Assembly (NCBI RefSeq): GCF_011386835.1
Contig: NC_088801.1
Coordinates: 15,486,824 to 15,550,823, forward strand
Length of the DNA stretch: 64,000 nt
Origin: Chrysemys picta bellii
Lineage: Eukaryota > Chordata > Testudines > Emydidae
Direction: 5' to 3'
Shown: positions 46,311 through 57,769 of the stretch, in pieces
How positions within the stretch are numbered: position 1 is the first letter of the stretch
How the letters are laid out: each line of letters begins with the position of its first letter
Translations under genes and position numbers: made by a program
The notes under the pieces: generated by a model
Told to the model about the DNA's origin: nothing
Databases searched by the model: none
The model's input: only the letters and a program-made list of their open reading frames with translations

Positions 46311-48401
46311 TTCTAAAAATATTGTGTTGCACAGATGGAGTCTGTGGGGTGTAATACACTACCTAGTACAGTGCAGGCCCCTTTCTTGGTTAGGGTTTCT
46401 AGGCACTACTGTTCCAATACTTAAATGATAATTGTGGACTGTTTGCAGTTACAACCTACAGAAATCTTATGAACCATTTTTCCTTTGTGTTGCAATATTA
46501 TTATTGCTGTAGTTATGAAGAATTGTCATACATTTATTTTCTGATCTCCCTGGTGCTACTAAAGTTAATAGGAGCTTTCCTATTGCTCATTTTAAGACCT
46601 CCACATTTAATGGGAATCTTTCAATTGACTTCTCTGGGCTTTGGGTCACATTCTAGCAGCAGGACCAGAATTTAGATGTAGAAAAATTGAAGATTTGTGG
46701 AGTAGTTTTTTTTTCCAAGTCCTCTACAGCAGTAACAATTGTTAATTACATGTTTCTTTGCAAAGTTTCATGGATTCCCCAAAGATTTAGCATTGTGAAA
46801 TATTTTAATGCTCATGTTAATGGAAATATTTACATATCTCACCACTGTGCATTTTTCTGATATTGTTTTCATTCCCTCTTGTTTCTGATGCAAGTGTTCT
46901 GCTTAGTTGTATCTCAGTTGTAAACAACACAGGAAGAACATTTAGAAGGGGGGCGAGGATGCCTTCCAATATGTTCCACTTCCCACCCTGTATGTATTTT
47001 TTAAATATAAAGAGAATAAACATTGTCAAAAATGGGAGTGAAATACTGTAGCATAAAGACTTCCTGTTAGCATGGTAAATTCAAATAACAATGCTTACAG
47101 CCTTTGTAAAACCGATTTAAGTATTTCCCCTTAATAATGGGGCTCAGTACTTGAAAGAAGTAGAAGCATTATCATATTAATGGAAAATAGAGACCAAAAT
47201 TCTCACTAGATAATACAACCAGAACTGATATTTCTATGGGGGAAAAACTCATTCAGGATTAAAGCACTCATCCCTTTTCAGTTAAAGAGCAGCTAAAGTA
47301 ATAAAAGTGACTATGAAGCTAGATCTCATGGGTTGCCTTATTTTTTCTTAAGTTCCAGGTCAGATTTGCTCAATTTATAAGTCAAAGGATGTGTTAATGC
47401 GGTTTTTGTTTAGTTGCCGCCTCTACATGCACAACTTTGGGATCTGAAAAATCAAAGTTGTCTTTTTGAAACATTCTTCTATCAGCATTTAGCAGACTGT
47501 TTTGTTGATGATGCAAGCAGTAGAATGGAATTCAGGTCTGAAGTACTATTAGTAACTAATTCTTTGCTGTCAGGACTTTGCCACGGGACTCTTCATTTAT
47601 GAAGACTCCTTGGTCTCTATCCTATGGTCCAAGCTCTCTCCCTCTGCCATAAATCAGACTATGTAGCAACTAAGCAGAGTCTCCACTGCTATCGCCTTAT
47701 ATTCTCTAAGCTCTAGAGGCTTTAAAAGGAAGTAACTTCATACTCAAGTTAAAGTATCATCTCTAGCACCTGCTGTAAATTGGCTTTTAGCATCTCGTTA
47801 CATATCTGTCTTACCTATCTACTCTCCAGAATCACTAGCTTCCGTCACATATTTTTCAAGATATCCTGATAGTGTTCTCATCACTGGATCTATGGCTAAG
47901 TTTTTTTATCCAGATTCTGTCACTTTTGCTCATACTTCTAGTACCTTCCTTGGAGAGGAATCCTACTGAAGTCAATAGGACTATTCATGGAATAAGTTAC
48001 TACTCAGCATGAGTAAAGACAGCAGAGTCTGGCTGATAGTAATTATAATACTCCAATTGCTACTGAAGAAAACAGTTCTTCTTGTATTGTCTCTCTGCTA
48101 TTATACTGCACCTTTAAAAATAGCTATCTATCTATTTTGCATGGAGTATCAACTCCCACTCAACTTCCCTCTTTTATCTTTTCAGCCTTATTGCAGTAAC
48201 TCAGACTTGACAAGATTCAGCGGTGGCAGCAAATATCAAGTATATCATGCTCAACTGGGTTCAAATTCACCCTCCCGGCCTCACCCAAAATAGATTCTAT
48301 GTAAGAATGTGCTAAAACTTTACATACAAATTGCAAGGATTAAACCGAATATGAAATTGGGAGCTGTCATTATGATTGAGACCACAGTCGTTATGTTGAT
48401 T
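46311..48401. other. AT-rich unique sequence, nothing recognised
   Basis: Frames are all below 95 codons and lack motifs. I see no repeat ends. Confidence 0.4.
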
Positions 48402-48409
48402 GTAAAAAG

Positions 48410-49338
48410 CAGGGGTGGGCAAACTTTTGGGCCGAGGGCCACATCTGGGTGGGGAAATTGTATGCAGGGCCGGAGCAGGGAGTTGGGGTGCAGGAGGGAG
48501 TGCGGGGTATGGGAGGGGGTGCGATGTGCAGGAAGGGGCTTAGGTCAGGGATGCAAGAGGGGTGTGGACTGCAGGAGGGGGCTCAGGGCAGAGGGTTGGG
48601 GTGCAGGGTGCAGCAGGGGGCTCAGGGCAGGGGATTGGGGTACACAGGGGTGCAGCAGGGAGCTCAGGACAGGGGGTGGGGTGCAGGAGGGTGTGGGGTG
48701 TATGAGGGGGCTCAGGGCAGGGAGTTGGGGTGCAGGAGGGATGTGGAGTGTAGCAGGAGGCTCAGGGCAGGGGGTTGAGGTGCACAGGGGTGCAGGGTGC
48801 AGCAGGGAGCTTACGGCAGGGGGTTGGGGTGCAGGAGGGATTCGGGGTATACAAGGGGGCTCAGGGGAGGGAGTTGGGGTGCAAGAGGGGTGTGAGGTGC
48901 AGGCAGGGGGCTCAGGGCAGGGAGTTGGGAGGCGGGGTGCAGGAGGCGGGGTGGCAGCGGCGCGCACTGGGGCTCCCTGCATGCCTGCCCTGTCCCCGGC
49001 CCCGCGCTGCTCCAGGAAGTGCTGCGGCCCCTGGGGGAGGGGGGCGCAGAGGGTTCCGCATGCACTGCCCTTGCTGCGCCTCCAGGTACCTCCCCCAAAG
49101 CGCCTATTGGCCGCGGTTCCCCATTCCCAGCCAATGGGAGCTGCGGGGGGCAAGGCCAAGAGGCAAGAGCCATGCATGGAGCCCTCTGCCCCCCCACATG
49201 GGGGCCGCAGGGATGTGGTGCTGGACGCTTCTGAGAGCGGCACAGGGCCCGCGGCACCACAGGGGGCAATCCCGCGGGCCGGATCCAAAGCCCTGACGGG
49301 CCGGATCTGGCCCACGGGCCGTAGTTTGCCCATCCCTG
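48410..49338. mobile_element. hAT-type non-autonomous element with minisatellite core
   Basis: The element starts CAGGGGTGGGCAAACTTTTG and ends TAGTTTGCCCATCCCTG, whose reverse complement is CAGGGATGGGCAAACTA. The flanks are GTAAAAAG (48402-48409) and GTATAAAG (49339-49346), an 8-bp duplication with one mismatch, as expected for hAT. CAGGG termini fit this superfamily. The interior is a G-rich tandem array followed by a GC-rich segment with no transposase. The long frames on both strands (361 codons on +, 262 on -) are products of the biased composition and are not genes. Confidence 0.9.
48465..48960. repeat. G-rich minisatellite inside the hAT element
   Basis: Variable units built on GGGGTGCAGGAGGG, GGCTCAGGGCAGGG and GTTGGGGTGCAG repeat about 13-16 times with lengths around 30-35 bp. 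The strand asymmetry (G on +, C on -) is extreme, with many GGGG runs that could form G-quadruplex structures. Confidence 0.9.
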
Positions 49339-49464
49339 GTATAAAGCAACATTTATCATCTTTTCTGATACTGTTTTTTTTGGTGAGAATCTAAGAAGCT
49401 TTATATCACTGTATCTTCCTTTGTTGTTCTGTCATATTTCAATGCATAATGTAAATATCATAAA

Positions 49465-50370
49465 TGTAACCCCAGCCCTGTGGCATGCCTGCAGCTTTCT
49501 CCATTTTCTCCTCAGGGTTATGGGGAGGGTCCTCGGGATCCTAGGTTTACCTATATGGGTGCCTGGTGCCTACAGAGAACACAGAGGGTTTGTCCCTTGG
49601 GAAAATGTTTAACACACAGTCTCATACAGAGGAGCGTCAGTCAAAGCAAGAAAAAAATCTCAATTTCCGGAATAATAAAACAGTAATTGGAGATTAAGTC
49701 TGGGGAACTCAGGATAAGGGAAAAGGGAATTATGATAAGACAAAAATAACAATACATAAACTCTACTCCCCCCCCCAACATTTACAGCCAGTGAAAACCA
49801 CCCTGTGCTCCTTCCCAGTATCTGCCTAAGCAAATGAGTTTAGGCTTAGTCTTTGGGTGGTGTAATGCTGAAGTCACTGGCTGGCTTAAAACAAAATAGC
49901 AAAATAAACAAACAATGGTGTTCTCACAACGTGTTCACACCAAGCATGGTAAAATCAACCTTGTGGTTCTCTGGTCTGGATCCCAGTTGAGTTGGCTCTC
50001 CTCAGCCTCCTGAGTTTCTGGTCTCTGCTGAAATGATGCAGTTCAATGTCCCAGAAATCCCCAAAGGACTCAGAGTTTTCCTTTGGGTAGGAATGTGAAG
50101 GGTAGAAAGGTCCTCCCTGGCTGTGATACTTCTCTCCCTGCTACATTAGTCTCCAAACACAACCCAAACTGAAAGTAAAACCAAACCCTTTGTCTCTGAT
50201 TTCTGGCTGGTTCTGGTAGTGTTGCTAACCTGTTCTATTTCCACCCTGAATTCTAGGCAATCTGGGAAACAGAGTCCTGAACCTCTCCATCATTGCTGTT
50301 GTAGTCCAGGCGTGAGTCCCCTAGATGCTCAGTGTTGTATTCCAGGAGCATCCCCTCCAACTGGGTTACA
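49465..50370. mobile_element. Probable solo LTR, 906 bp, TAAA target duplication
   Basis: The block begins TGTAACCCCAG and ends CTGGGTTACA, the TG...CA inverted termini of an LTR. It is flanked by TAAA on both sides (49461-49464 and 50371-50374). A 4-bp duplication is the size made by gammaretrovirus-like (ERV1) integrases. No gag, pol or env sequence adjoins it, so it would be a solo LTR left by recombination. Orientation is not clear from the sequence. Confidence 0.65.
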
Positions 50371-50628
50371 TAAATACTCAAGAATACAAAGTAACAAAGT
50401 TTAAAAATAGCAAATGGCCTTATAGATATAGGAAGACCGGTACTGATACAATTAGTCAACACTTTACTGTATTCCCAGTAACACTTTGAGTTACTGAGCA
50501 GAAAGAGATTGTTTTGTTTGGATGTTTGACTCCCCTGGTGATGAACGTAGTTTATTCATCTGTAAAAGTTTATTAATCAGTATTTCAAAATGTCATTTAT
50601 GTATTGGATTTCTAAGGACTTGTCTGCA

Positions 50629-50852
50629 TGGGGAAGCTAGTGGAAAATAAGGTAGGATGCGAATTTAAAGATCAATAGCTACTCTGCATTTCCTCCCTGT
50701 CTGGACACACCTATTCTGCACTAAGAGTATCTTTGTGCTGCTGTTCAGAATAAGAATGTCTGCATTGGGAGTTGGTGCAGAGTAGCTAGTGTGCTGATAG
50801 CTATTTCAGAGTAGCCACTCTGGGCTTTTGCTGCATGTAGGCAAGCCATAAA
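50629..50852. mobile_element. MITE of a small DNA transposon
   Basis: Left end AAGGACTTGTCTGCATGGGG and right end GCTGCATGTAGGCAAGCC are imperfect inverted repeats. Internal inverted pairs include ATAGCTACTCTGCATTT / AGAGTAGCTAGTG and AGCTATTTCAGAGTAGC. The ends resemble turtle MITEs with GCTTGTCTACA termini. The boundaries are approximate. Confidence 0.5.
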
Positions 50853-53472
50853 TGTGTAAGATTCATGTAAGTCCACCCCAGGACAGGTAAGGGCAAGAGG
50901 ACCAGTATGGGAACTAGCCCAGCAACTGTGCCAACATCAGTGCAAACTTTACTATCAATGGTACTTTTGCCTGAGTAAGAATGTCAGGTGTTGATCCATG
51001 GTTGATGAATTACAGAATTATATTTGCTCTATTTATTGTTCTTGATAACTGCATTTAATGAGCCAGACTTTGAAAAGCAGTCTGTACTACTGAAGGTATA
51101 ATTCTTCACTTGTCCAATTATCAACATGTAGTTTTTCTTGGCCAAGATCTGAATGCAGAAAAACTGATCCACACAACCTGCATGTAGGCAGGCAAATCAT
51201 CCTGCTAACGAACACCTCCTGAGATGTGCTGCAAGCCCTTTGCTCCCCTTGACTTTAGGACTCTCAATAGCTCCTAGGAAAGACTTGTAAGACTGAGCCT
51301 ATATTTTGCTTTAATAAATCCAAACTTTTCCTCACGCTGTAACCTGGGCATAAAAAATTCTGCAGAGAACAGTTTATGTACAAAAATGGCACCTTCGATT
51401 TTAGAAGCTGCTCTGAAAATCTGGCCAATTACCACGTAATTATACAATACATCTTGCAAACTAACTACTGTGCCTGTAGATGTGGAGTGGCCATCATTTA
51501 TCTAGCAACAGTTATTGATTTGCCAGCCTGATTGATTTCAGTCCTGACCACCCACAAGTTGCATTGGAGTCAATCGTAGCTAAAGGGGAATGCCGCACCT
51601 CTGAAAATAAGGCCCAAAGTAAATGCAGTATATGATAGCAGTGAGCTATATCTCAATGCAGTGTGCTAGTCTACATTTTGTATTTTCCTTATTTCATTTT
51701 TAGAGGCCAACTCTTTAAGTCGGTATACAGAAAACGCGAGACAATATTAGTTTTGCCTGACAACAGACTGAGTAAAAACATTTATGGCCAGGTCCTGTGA
51801 GTTGTACTCACAGGCAGTGGCACCCCCAGAAATTGTTCACATGGCATGCACGTGGCAGGAAAGGGGGTCTCCACATCTTGGCCCTTGCATCCTCAGCCCA
51901 GCACTACCCCCAGCCTCCTGCCTGACCCCACACTCTGCACCCACATCCCAGCTGACACCACCAGTCACTCAAACCCTCCCACATGAACTCCTTGCTGTCA
52001 GTTTCATAGCCTATGTAGTGGCAGCACCACCAGAGCCTGGACCCAGTAGAGATGAAGCAGCAGCTGCAGTGTGAGGTCCAGGAGTGGGGGCTGCTCAGGT
52101 CTCAGAGCTTGTGGAGGCTGGGTGCAAAATTGCAGCTGTGGTCTGCATGTGGACATGGAGCCAGGTGGTTGCTGCATATGTAGCCACAGCAGATCCATTT
52201 CATACCAGGAGACAGCACCAATGGGCATGGCCACGAGGGGGAAGGCAGTCAGGAGAAGCCCCAGGCCAGCCAGTGCCTGAGCCGTCGCCATCATTTTAGC
52301 CACATCAGGGATGGGGAGCAGCTGGGCAGAGGGGAGAAGCCCATCCCTGGCATTCTGTGTGGGGGCCTCTTCCTGCTGCTTGGAGCATTGTTTGAGGAGC
52401 ACTGCTCCATCACCTGGGCAGGCCAAGCAGCTACATACCTCACCACTGCTGCCCAGTGTCAGCAGGGCTTGGAGAGAGGCACCAATACCCGGAGAGGGGA
52501 TCTCAGCGATCTCTAACCTTCCTGGAAATCACAGAGCAACTGCCTCTCCTCACAGGAGCAGCTGCAGCCACCTGGAATTGAGATCAACTCCTCACTCTGG
52601 CACAGCCTCCTTCTATCCTGAGCTTACATCATGTGTACAGCTGTGGGCATCACTGCAGGAGCAATCCCTACTCAGAATAGTCCCATTGCAGCATTAGGAA
52701 CATGTATAAGGCTTGGCAGGATCAGACTCTGGTCCATTTTAGTTTTTCCAAGTTGGCTTGGGTTCCAAAGTCTAATTTCCATAATGAAAAAGGGAAACAG
52801 CTAAACTATTGCCTTCAAATATTCCACAAATGCCACATTGTGATCATCCAATAACAGGTATGTGGCCATAACCTCAATGGAATTACCTGTAAAATCCACT
52901 AGAATTAGTCTCTGTTGGTTTCTACTGCACACTGGCAATTTCTGCTGGAGGACCAATAACCTGAGTGACCAGTAGACTTATCTCATCTGTTCCAAAATCT
53001 GTCAACTATTGAGCCCTTTCTACCTGAATTTCTACTATGGAAAGCTAAGTAATCGCTCTGTCAAGACTTGCAGGATTCAAATATAGAGCTTTGGGGCACT
53101 GAAAGTTAACAAAAATCTTTTAAGCTCATAATACTCTACCTTTTTCAGTGCTGTAAATGAAAGGGAGTATTATGAATTGCCATTTTAATCTTCTAAAGAG
53201 ATCATGATGTTATTTTGATATTCAAACAAAGCTGGAAACTGGAGAATACGTGTAACAGCTGTTTTAAAGGAACACTATCTGTTTAAAATTACACATCTGC
53301 TTGGAAATATTATTCCAATTAATGTTGTAGTAAGATTACTATAACTGAAGTAGATTAGAAAAATAAATTCTCAGGGTTTTTTCCAGATTGTTTACATTGT
53401 GCATTTGTCAGTAGTTTCTATATACTTAGTTCCACTGATTTATTATAGTCAGCGTCCACTGTTACTTGTAGG

Positions 53473-53477
<5 letters not shown>
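50853..53477. other. Unique sequence, with a GC-richer unassigned patch at 51780-52560
   Basis: Frames of 96-140 codons occur on both strands of the GC-richer patch (for example 52004-52426 on - and 52311-52697 on +). They overlap one another, lack recognisable domains, and show no splice-site pattern I trust. The patch could be a repeat unknown to me or a diverged exon; I cannot decide. Confidence 0.35.

Positions 53478-53545
<68 letters not shown>
53478..53545. repeat. Long CA microsatellite, 34 units
   Basis: A perfect 68-bp CA tract followed by AAAGAGAGAG. It is the longest simple repeat in the window. Confidence 0.97.
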
Positions 53546-53547
<2 letters not shown>

Positions 53548-53694
53548 GAGAGAGAAAATTCAGTAATAAGAAAACTTGGCAGAAAGACTCAGGAGCATGT
53601 GTAGTTCTTGAAATTATTAAATTGTTTTAACCTTTTAAAATGACTGTGTTTCAAATTGATAGTGTCTCTTTAAAGATTTTTCTACCTGTGTATG

Positions 53695-54818
53695 TGTAAC
53701 ATTCTATACCTTGGGGGAGTGTGCTATAACCCCCATATTCCTCATTTTCATATAATCGTGATCTTACACATAAAACATACCTTGTAAGGTATCGGGAAAG
53801 GTTATAATCTTCTGAAAGTCATTTCTCTATCCATATATATATATCATTAATGCATAGGAAGTTATGAGAATTGTGTAGTATGGTTATAATTAAAATATGC
53901 TGTAAATTGGGGGAATCAGCCAGATATTAGCTCCCCAGAGGCAACAGCAAGGAAAGTAACCAATGCCCGGGCAGGGTGTCAAACAAACCATCAACAGCCA
54001 TTGTCCAGCAAGGGGCCAGACAATGCAATGACTCATCTGCATGAGGCCGCACCAGGGGAATTGCTCAATCTTGCTTGGAGAGACTCAGCAATGCCCACCC
54101 GACATGCCTGGACTTGTGCTCCCCAAGCACATGGACTGAGAGTAAAAAACAGACAGAGTGGACACACACTGGGTCCTTCTCTTTCCCCCACCTATGCTGC
54201 AAGTAACCAGGACACTGAGAAAAAGACAAGACTCCAACACAGGAGATTGGCCCAGGTTTAAGGAACAAACCTGTATATTAAGGACTGCAATATCCAGTGG
54301 GGTGAGAAAAAACTGCTTAATCTAATTGCTGCCCAGTCTAATCGGGTTGAGAGTTTACACTGTGTGCTTATATTATATTTTATTTTATTTTGACTTGTTG
54401 TGCTTTGACTTATAATCACTTAAAATCTATCTTTATAGTTAATAAATCTAGCTGTTTATTCTACCTGAAGCAGTGCGTTTGGTTTGAAGCAAGCCAGAGA
54501 CTCCCCTTGGGATAACAAGCCTGGTACATATCCATTTCTTTGTTAAAATGATGAATTCATAAAAGCTTGCCATGTCCAGCAGGCATAACTGGACACTGCA
54601 AGACGGAGGTTCCTAGGGTTGTGTCTGGGACCAGAGATATTGGCTAGTGTCATTCGGTTGCACAATCCAAGGAGCAGCTTACATCCCAGAGGTTGTGCAT
54701 GAACAGCCCAGGAGTGGGGGTTCTCACAGCAGAGCAGGGAAAGTCTGGCTCCCAGAGTCATGGATTGGAGTGACCGAGCAGATCACTGATCCGGATAACA
54801 CCAGAGGCGAATGTCACA
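53695..54818 (+). mobile_element. Solo LTR, 1124 bp, GTATG target duplication
   Basis: The block starts TGTAACATTCTATACC and ends CAGAGGCGAATGTCACA, and is flanked by GTATG on both sides (53690-53694 and 54819-54823), an exact 5-bp duplication. An AATAAA-type signal (TTATAGTTAATAAATCTAGC) near 54443 fits the + orientation. No retroviral genes adjoin it, so it is most simply a solo LTR of an old LTR retroelement (endogenous-retrovirus-like or Gypsy-like). The frames inside it are spurious. Confidence 0.85.
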
Positions 54819-54844
54819 GTATGATACAGTTAAGTGGGGAGTAA

Positions 54845-55131
54845 GAGTATGTCCACACAGACCATAGCAGTGAGCCTCCCATCCTGGGTCAACACACTCA
54901 GGTTAGTGGTGCTCACGTTAGCATTCTAAAAATAGCTATCCAGGCAGCTCTTTGAAATGCAGCTCAGGCTGGTGCTTGGGCTCTAAATCCCCCCTCCCCC
55001 AGACTTCAGAGCCTGAGTTGACACTTCAAAAATAGGTGTGTAGATAGCACTTTGAAGTGCTATCCTGAGCTCCACTAGCCTGTTGACCCAGGCTGGGAGG
55101 CTCGCTGCCATAGGCTGTGTAGACATACACT
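54845..55131. mobile_element. MITE with about 60-bp inverted repeats
   Basis: Left arm: GAGTATGTCCACACAGACCA, TAGCAGTGAGCCTCCCATCC, TGGGTCAACACACTCAGG. Right arm (reverse complement): AGTGTATGTCTACACAGCCT, ATGGCAGCGAGCCTCCCAGC, CTGGGTCAACAGGCTAG. Similarity continues to TTCAAAAATAG in the middle. No target duplication is clear, partly because the right flank runs directly into a Harbinger fragment. Confidence 0.75.
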
Positions 55132-55255
55132 GAGGATATGTCTACACTACGAAATTAGTTCGAATTTATAGAAGCCGGTTTTATAGAAATCGGTTGTATA
55201 CAGCCGATTGTGTGTGTCCCCACATAAAATGCTCTAAGTGCTCTAGTTGGCGGAA
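55132..55255 (+). mobile_element. Harbinger left-end fragment
   Basis: GAGGATATGTCTACACTACG is followed by AATTAGTTCGAATTTATAGA, AGCCGGTTTTATAGAAATCG and GTTGTATACAGCCGATTGTG. The start resembles the end of E1 (AGGGTATGTCTACATTATG) and the TTCGAA block is shared. Only one end is present. It abuts the MITE to its left. Confidence 0.65.
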
Positions 55256-56259
55256 GATGATTTTGAAAAGCCCAGGTTTAGCTTAAATAGGCAAGTGGGT
55301 AGGGCGCCCTCCAACCAATCAGCTGGCCCTCTGCCCAGCCAGTGGCTAAGCAGAGAACTGATTAAGAGGGGGCAGCCACCCCCCTACCATGCTTGCTTTT
55401 GCTTCTCTTGTTCCCTGCTGTCCAATCAAAGGAATTATTAGGCATCTAACTCCCACTGTTTTTCCTTTGTTCTCTCAGTTGAAGTCTGATCCAAAACACT
55501 TTCCCCAATGTGAGTCTCCCCATTAACTTCTGTAGTCTTTGAATCAGGACCTTGAGTCTTATTGATCTTGGAGTCATTGTGGATAGTTCTCTGAAAACAT
55601 CCACTCAATGTGCAGCAGCAGTCAAAAAAGTGAACAGTGTTGGAATCAAGAAAGGGATAGTTAAGACAGAAAATATCATATTGCCTCTATATAAATCCAT
55701 GGTACACCCACATCTTGAATGCTGCATGCACATGTGGCCACTCCATCTGAAAAGAGATATATTGGAATGGGAAAAAGTTCAGAAAAGGGCAAGAAAAAAA
55801 TTATTAGGGACATGGATCAGCTTCCATATGAGGGGAGGTTAATAAGATTGTCTCTTTTCCAAGCTGAAAAGTCCCAACTAAAGGGGGATATGATAGAGGT
55901 CTATAAAATCATGACTGGTGTGGAGAAAGTAAATAAGGAAGTGTTTTTTACTTCTCATAACACAAAAACTAGGGGTCACCAAATGAAATTAATAGGCAGC
56001 AGGTTTAAAACAAACAAATGGAAGTATTTTTTCTCACAACACAGTCAACCTGTGGAACTCTTTGCCAGAGCATGTTGTGAAGCCAAGACTAAGGCCTTGG
56101 CTACACTTGCAGATGTACAGCGCTGTGAGTTAAACCTGACTTCGTGCAGCTGAGTAGGGAAAGTGCTGCAGTCTGTCCACACTGACAGCTGCCCAGTGCA
56201 CTGTCGTGGCCACATTTGCGGCAATTGCAGCACTATTGGGAGCGGTGCATTACGGGTAG

Positions 56260-57769
56260 CTATCCCACAAAGCACCTTTTCCCATTCTGGCGCCGTGGGT
56301 TGTGGGAAGGGGGCATTGGTGCGGGGGGATTCTGGGTCCTGTCCCAATGTCCCGTGATGCTTATGAGCCTATCAGTGCTTTGCCGCCGGTGCGCTGCGTT
56401 TTCCTGGCGGATCCTGCTTTCTCTCTCCCTCCAGTTCTGTGCTTTCTCATTCTCTTTAATAGATTGCTGCATCACTTCTTGCAGCACGTCTTCTTTGCTT
56501 TTTCGCGGTCTCTTCCTGAGTCTTTGCAGTCTCTGAGCAGGCAATAAGAGGGACGGCTGAGGTCTCAAGTTTGATGCAGCTGTATAGGCAAAATGCAACA
56601 TTTAACAGAGGCAGCATTGTTTATACCAGACAGAGTAACGATTCCCCCCGCACTTAAGGAGTAGAAAACACACAGGGTCTACACAATAGCATAATTTTCC
56701 CATCCGAAACAGAGCACACATATCCCACGGGAGCCTCAAAATGGTGAGTAAGGGGGACTGATTGTTTCAGGGCTGCACTGTCCTCTGGGTTTCTTTGCCT
56801 TGGGGAGAGCCAACAGCTTCAGGGGGCACCTACACTGAACACTGTCCCAACATTTTCCACAGGAGTTCGTCCTGGACGATATCTCGCAGCTGAGGGTGAC
56901 CTGGGAAGCAAGGGAGGGTCTTCTACTGCAATGCGGCTTCCGTCCTGGCCCATATGCAGCTTGCCTGTGTGCAGCAATGGCCCCCCCGCCCCTCGTGGCA
57001 CAGTGGCGTGGACACGTTAGCCTGGCTGGGACAAGGACCACGGTGGCTCTCCCGATAAACCTGCGCAAGCGCATTGCACACATTCTGGATGAGACATTCG
57101 AGGAGATTACCGAGGCCGATTACTGTGATGTGATAAACCACATCAATGCACTATTCCGCATCTAGGCATGCATGCCTAACCCTCCTCTGCCAAAGAGCCC
57201 GCACCAAAAAAATTCCTTCCCGAGGAAAAGAAAAACACTTACCAGGAACCTGCTCTTCTGTTTGTCCTCCACCAAGTACAGGCCGCTGTGACTGGCTACC
57301 TTCCTCCTGGCTCGAGAAGAGCTCCTGGCTGCATGGCTCTAGGGATTCCGGGGTGTCTCCATCCGCCCCACCACTCTCACTCCCGTTTTCCTCCTCCTCC
57401 TCCTCTTCCCCCCCCCACACTGGCTCTGAAGTGTCCATGGTGGTGCTCAGAGTGGAGGTGGGGTTAACCCTAAGTATCGCATCCAGCTCTTTGTAGAATT
57501 GACAGGTCACGGGGGGGAGCACCCAAGCGGCCATTTGCATCGTGGGCTTTGCGGTAGGCACTCCGCAGCTCCTTCACTTTAATCCTGCACTGCAGGGCGT
57601 CCCGGTCATGGCCCCTTTCCATCATGTCCTTTGATACCTTCCCGAAGGTATCGTAATTCCTATGGCTGGAGTGCAGCTGGAACTGTACAGCTTCCTCCCC
57701 CAATACACTGATGAGGTCCAGCAACTCGCCATTGCTCCATGCTGAAGCTCGCTTGGCGCATGGAGGCAT
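56260..57769 (-). pseudogene. MADF (Myb/SANT-like) gene of E2, two exons
   Basis: Read on the minus strand, exon 1 starts at the ATG of GGTGACCATG (57769), as in E1. It encodes MPPCAKRASAWSNGELLDLI, VKELRSAYRKAHDANG, then TCQFYKELDAIL and an acidic EEEEEEENGSESGG stretch. It ends at 57243 with donor CCTG|GTAAGTG. The acceptor CCTATACAG precedes exon 2 at 56579, and the join is in phase 1 (A-A-S-N-L-R-P), exactly as in E1. Exon 2 has a basic segment (LQRLRKRPRKSKEDVLQ) and a charged coiled-coil-like tail, ending at 56260. A frameshift at the G7 run (57511-57517) breaks exon 1 after residue about 85, so this copy is inactive. MADF proteins bind DNA, here presumably the element ends. Confidence 0.85.
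56741..57165 (+). CDS. Small intron-nested antisense gene of E2 (about 101 aa if spliced, unknown function)
   Basis: It lies wholly inside the MADF intron (56580-57242) on the opposite strand. The uninterrupted frame runs 56863-57165. Just before it is a good acceptor (CATTTTCCACAG|GAG), and upstream a donor directly follows an ATG (AAAATG|GTGAGTAAG, ATG 56741-56743). Splicing would give M-E-F-V-L-D-D-I-S and a 101-residue protein. Without splicing, translation could start at the ATG at 56896. Residues from about 30 (GPYAACLCAAMAPPPLVAQW, VALPINLRKRIAHIL, DETFEEITEADY) align without gaps with the E1 small ORF. No domain, signal peptide or membrane segment is recognised. No stop or frameshift. 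Confidence 0.7.

Noticed and set aside
48309..49394. 361-codon frame on + and a 262-codon frame on - as possible genes
   Set aside because: Both lie in a G-rich minisatellite and GC-rich core of a hAT element; the length follows from lack of stop-forming A and T, and the translation is a low-complexity repeat.
56736..57083. 115-codon minus-strand frame opposite the E2 small gene
   Set aside because: It lies inside the MADF intron on the MADF strand, is not conserved in E1, and is the shadow of the conserved + strand frame.
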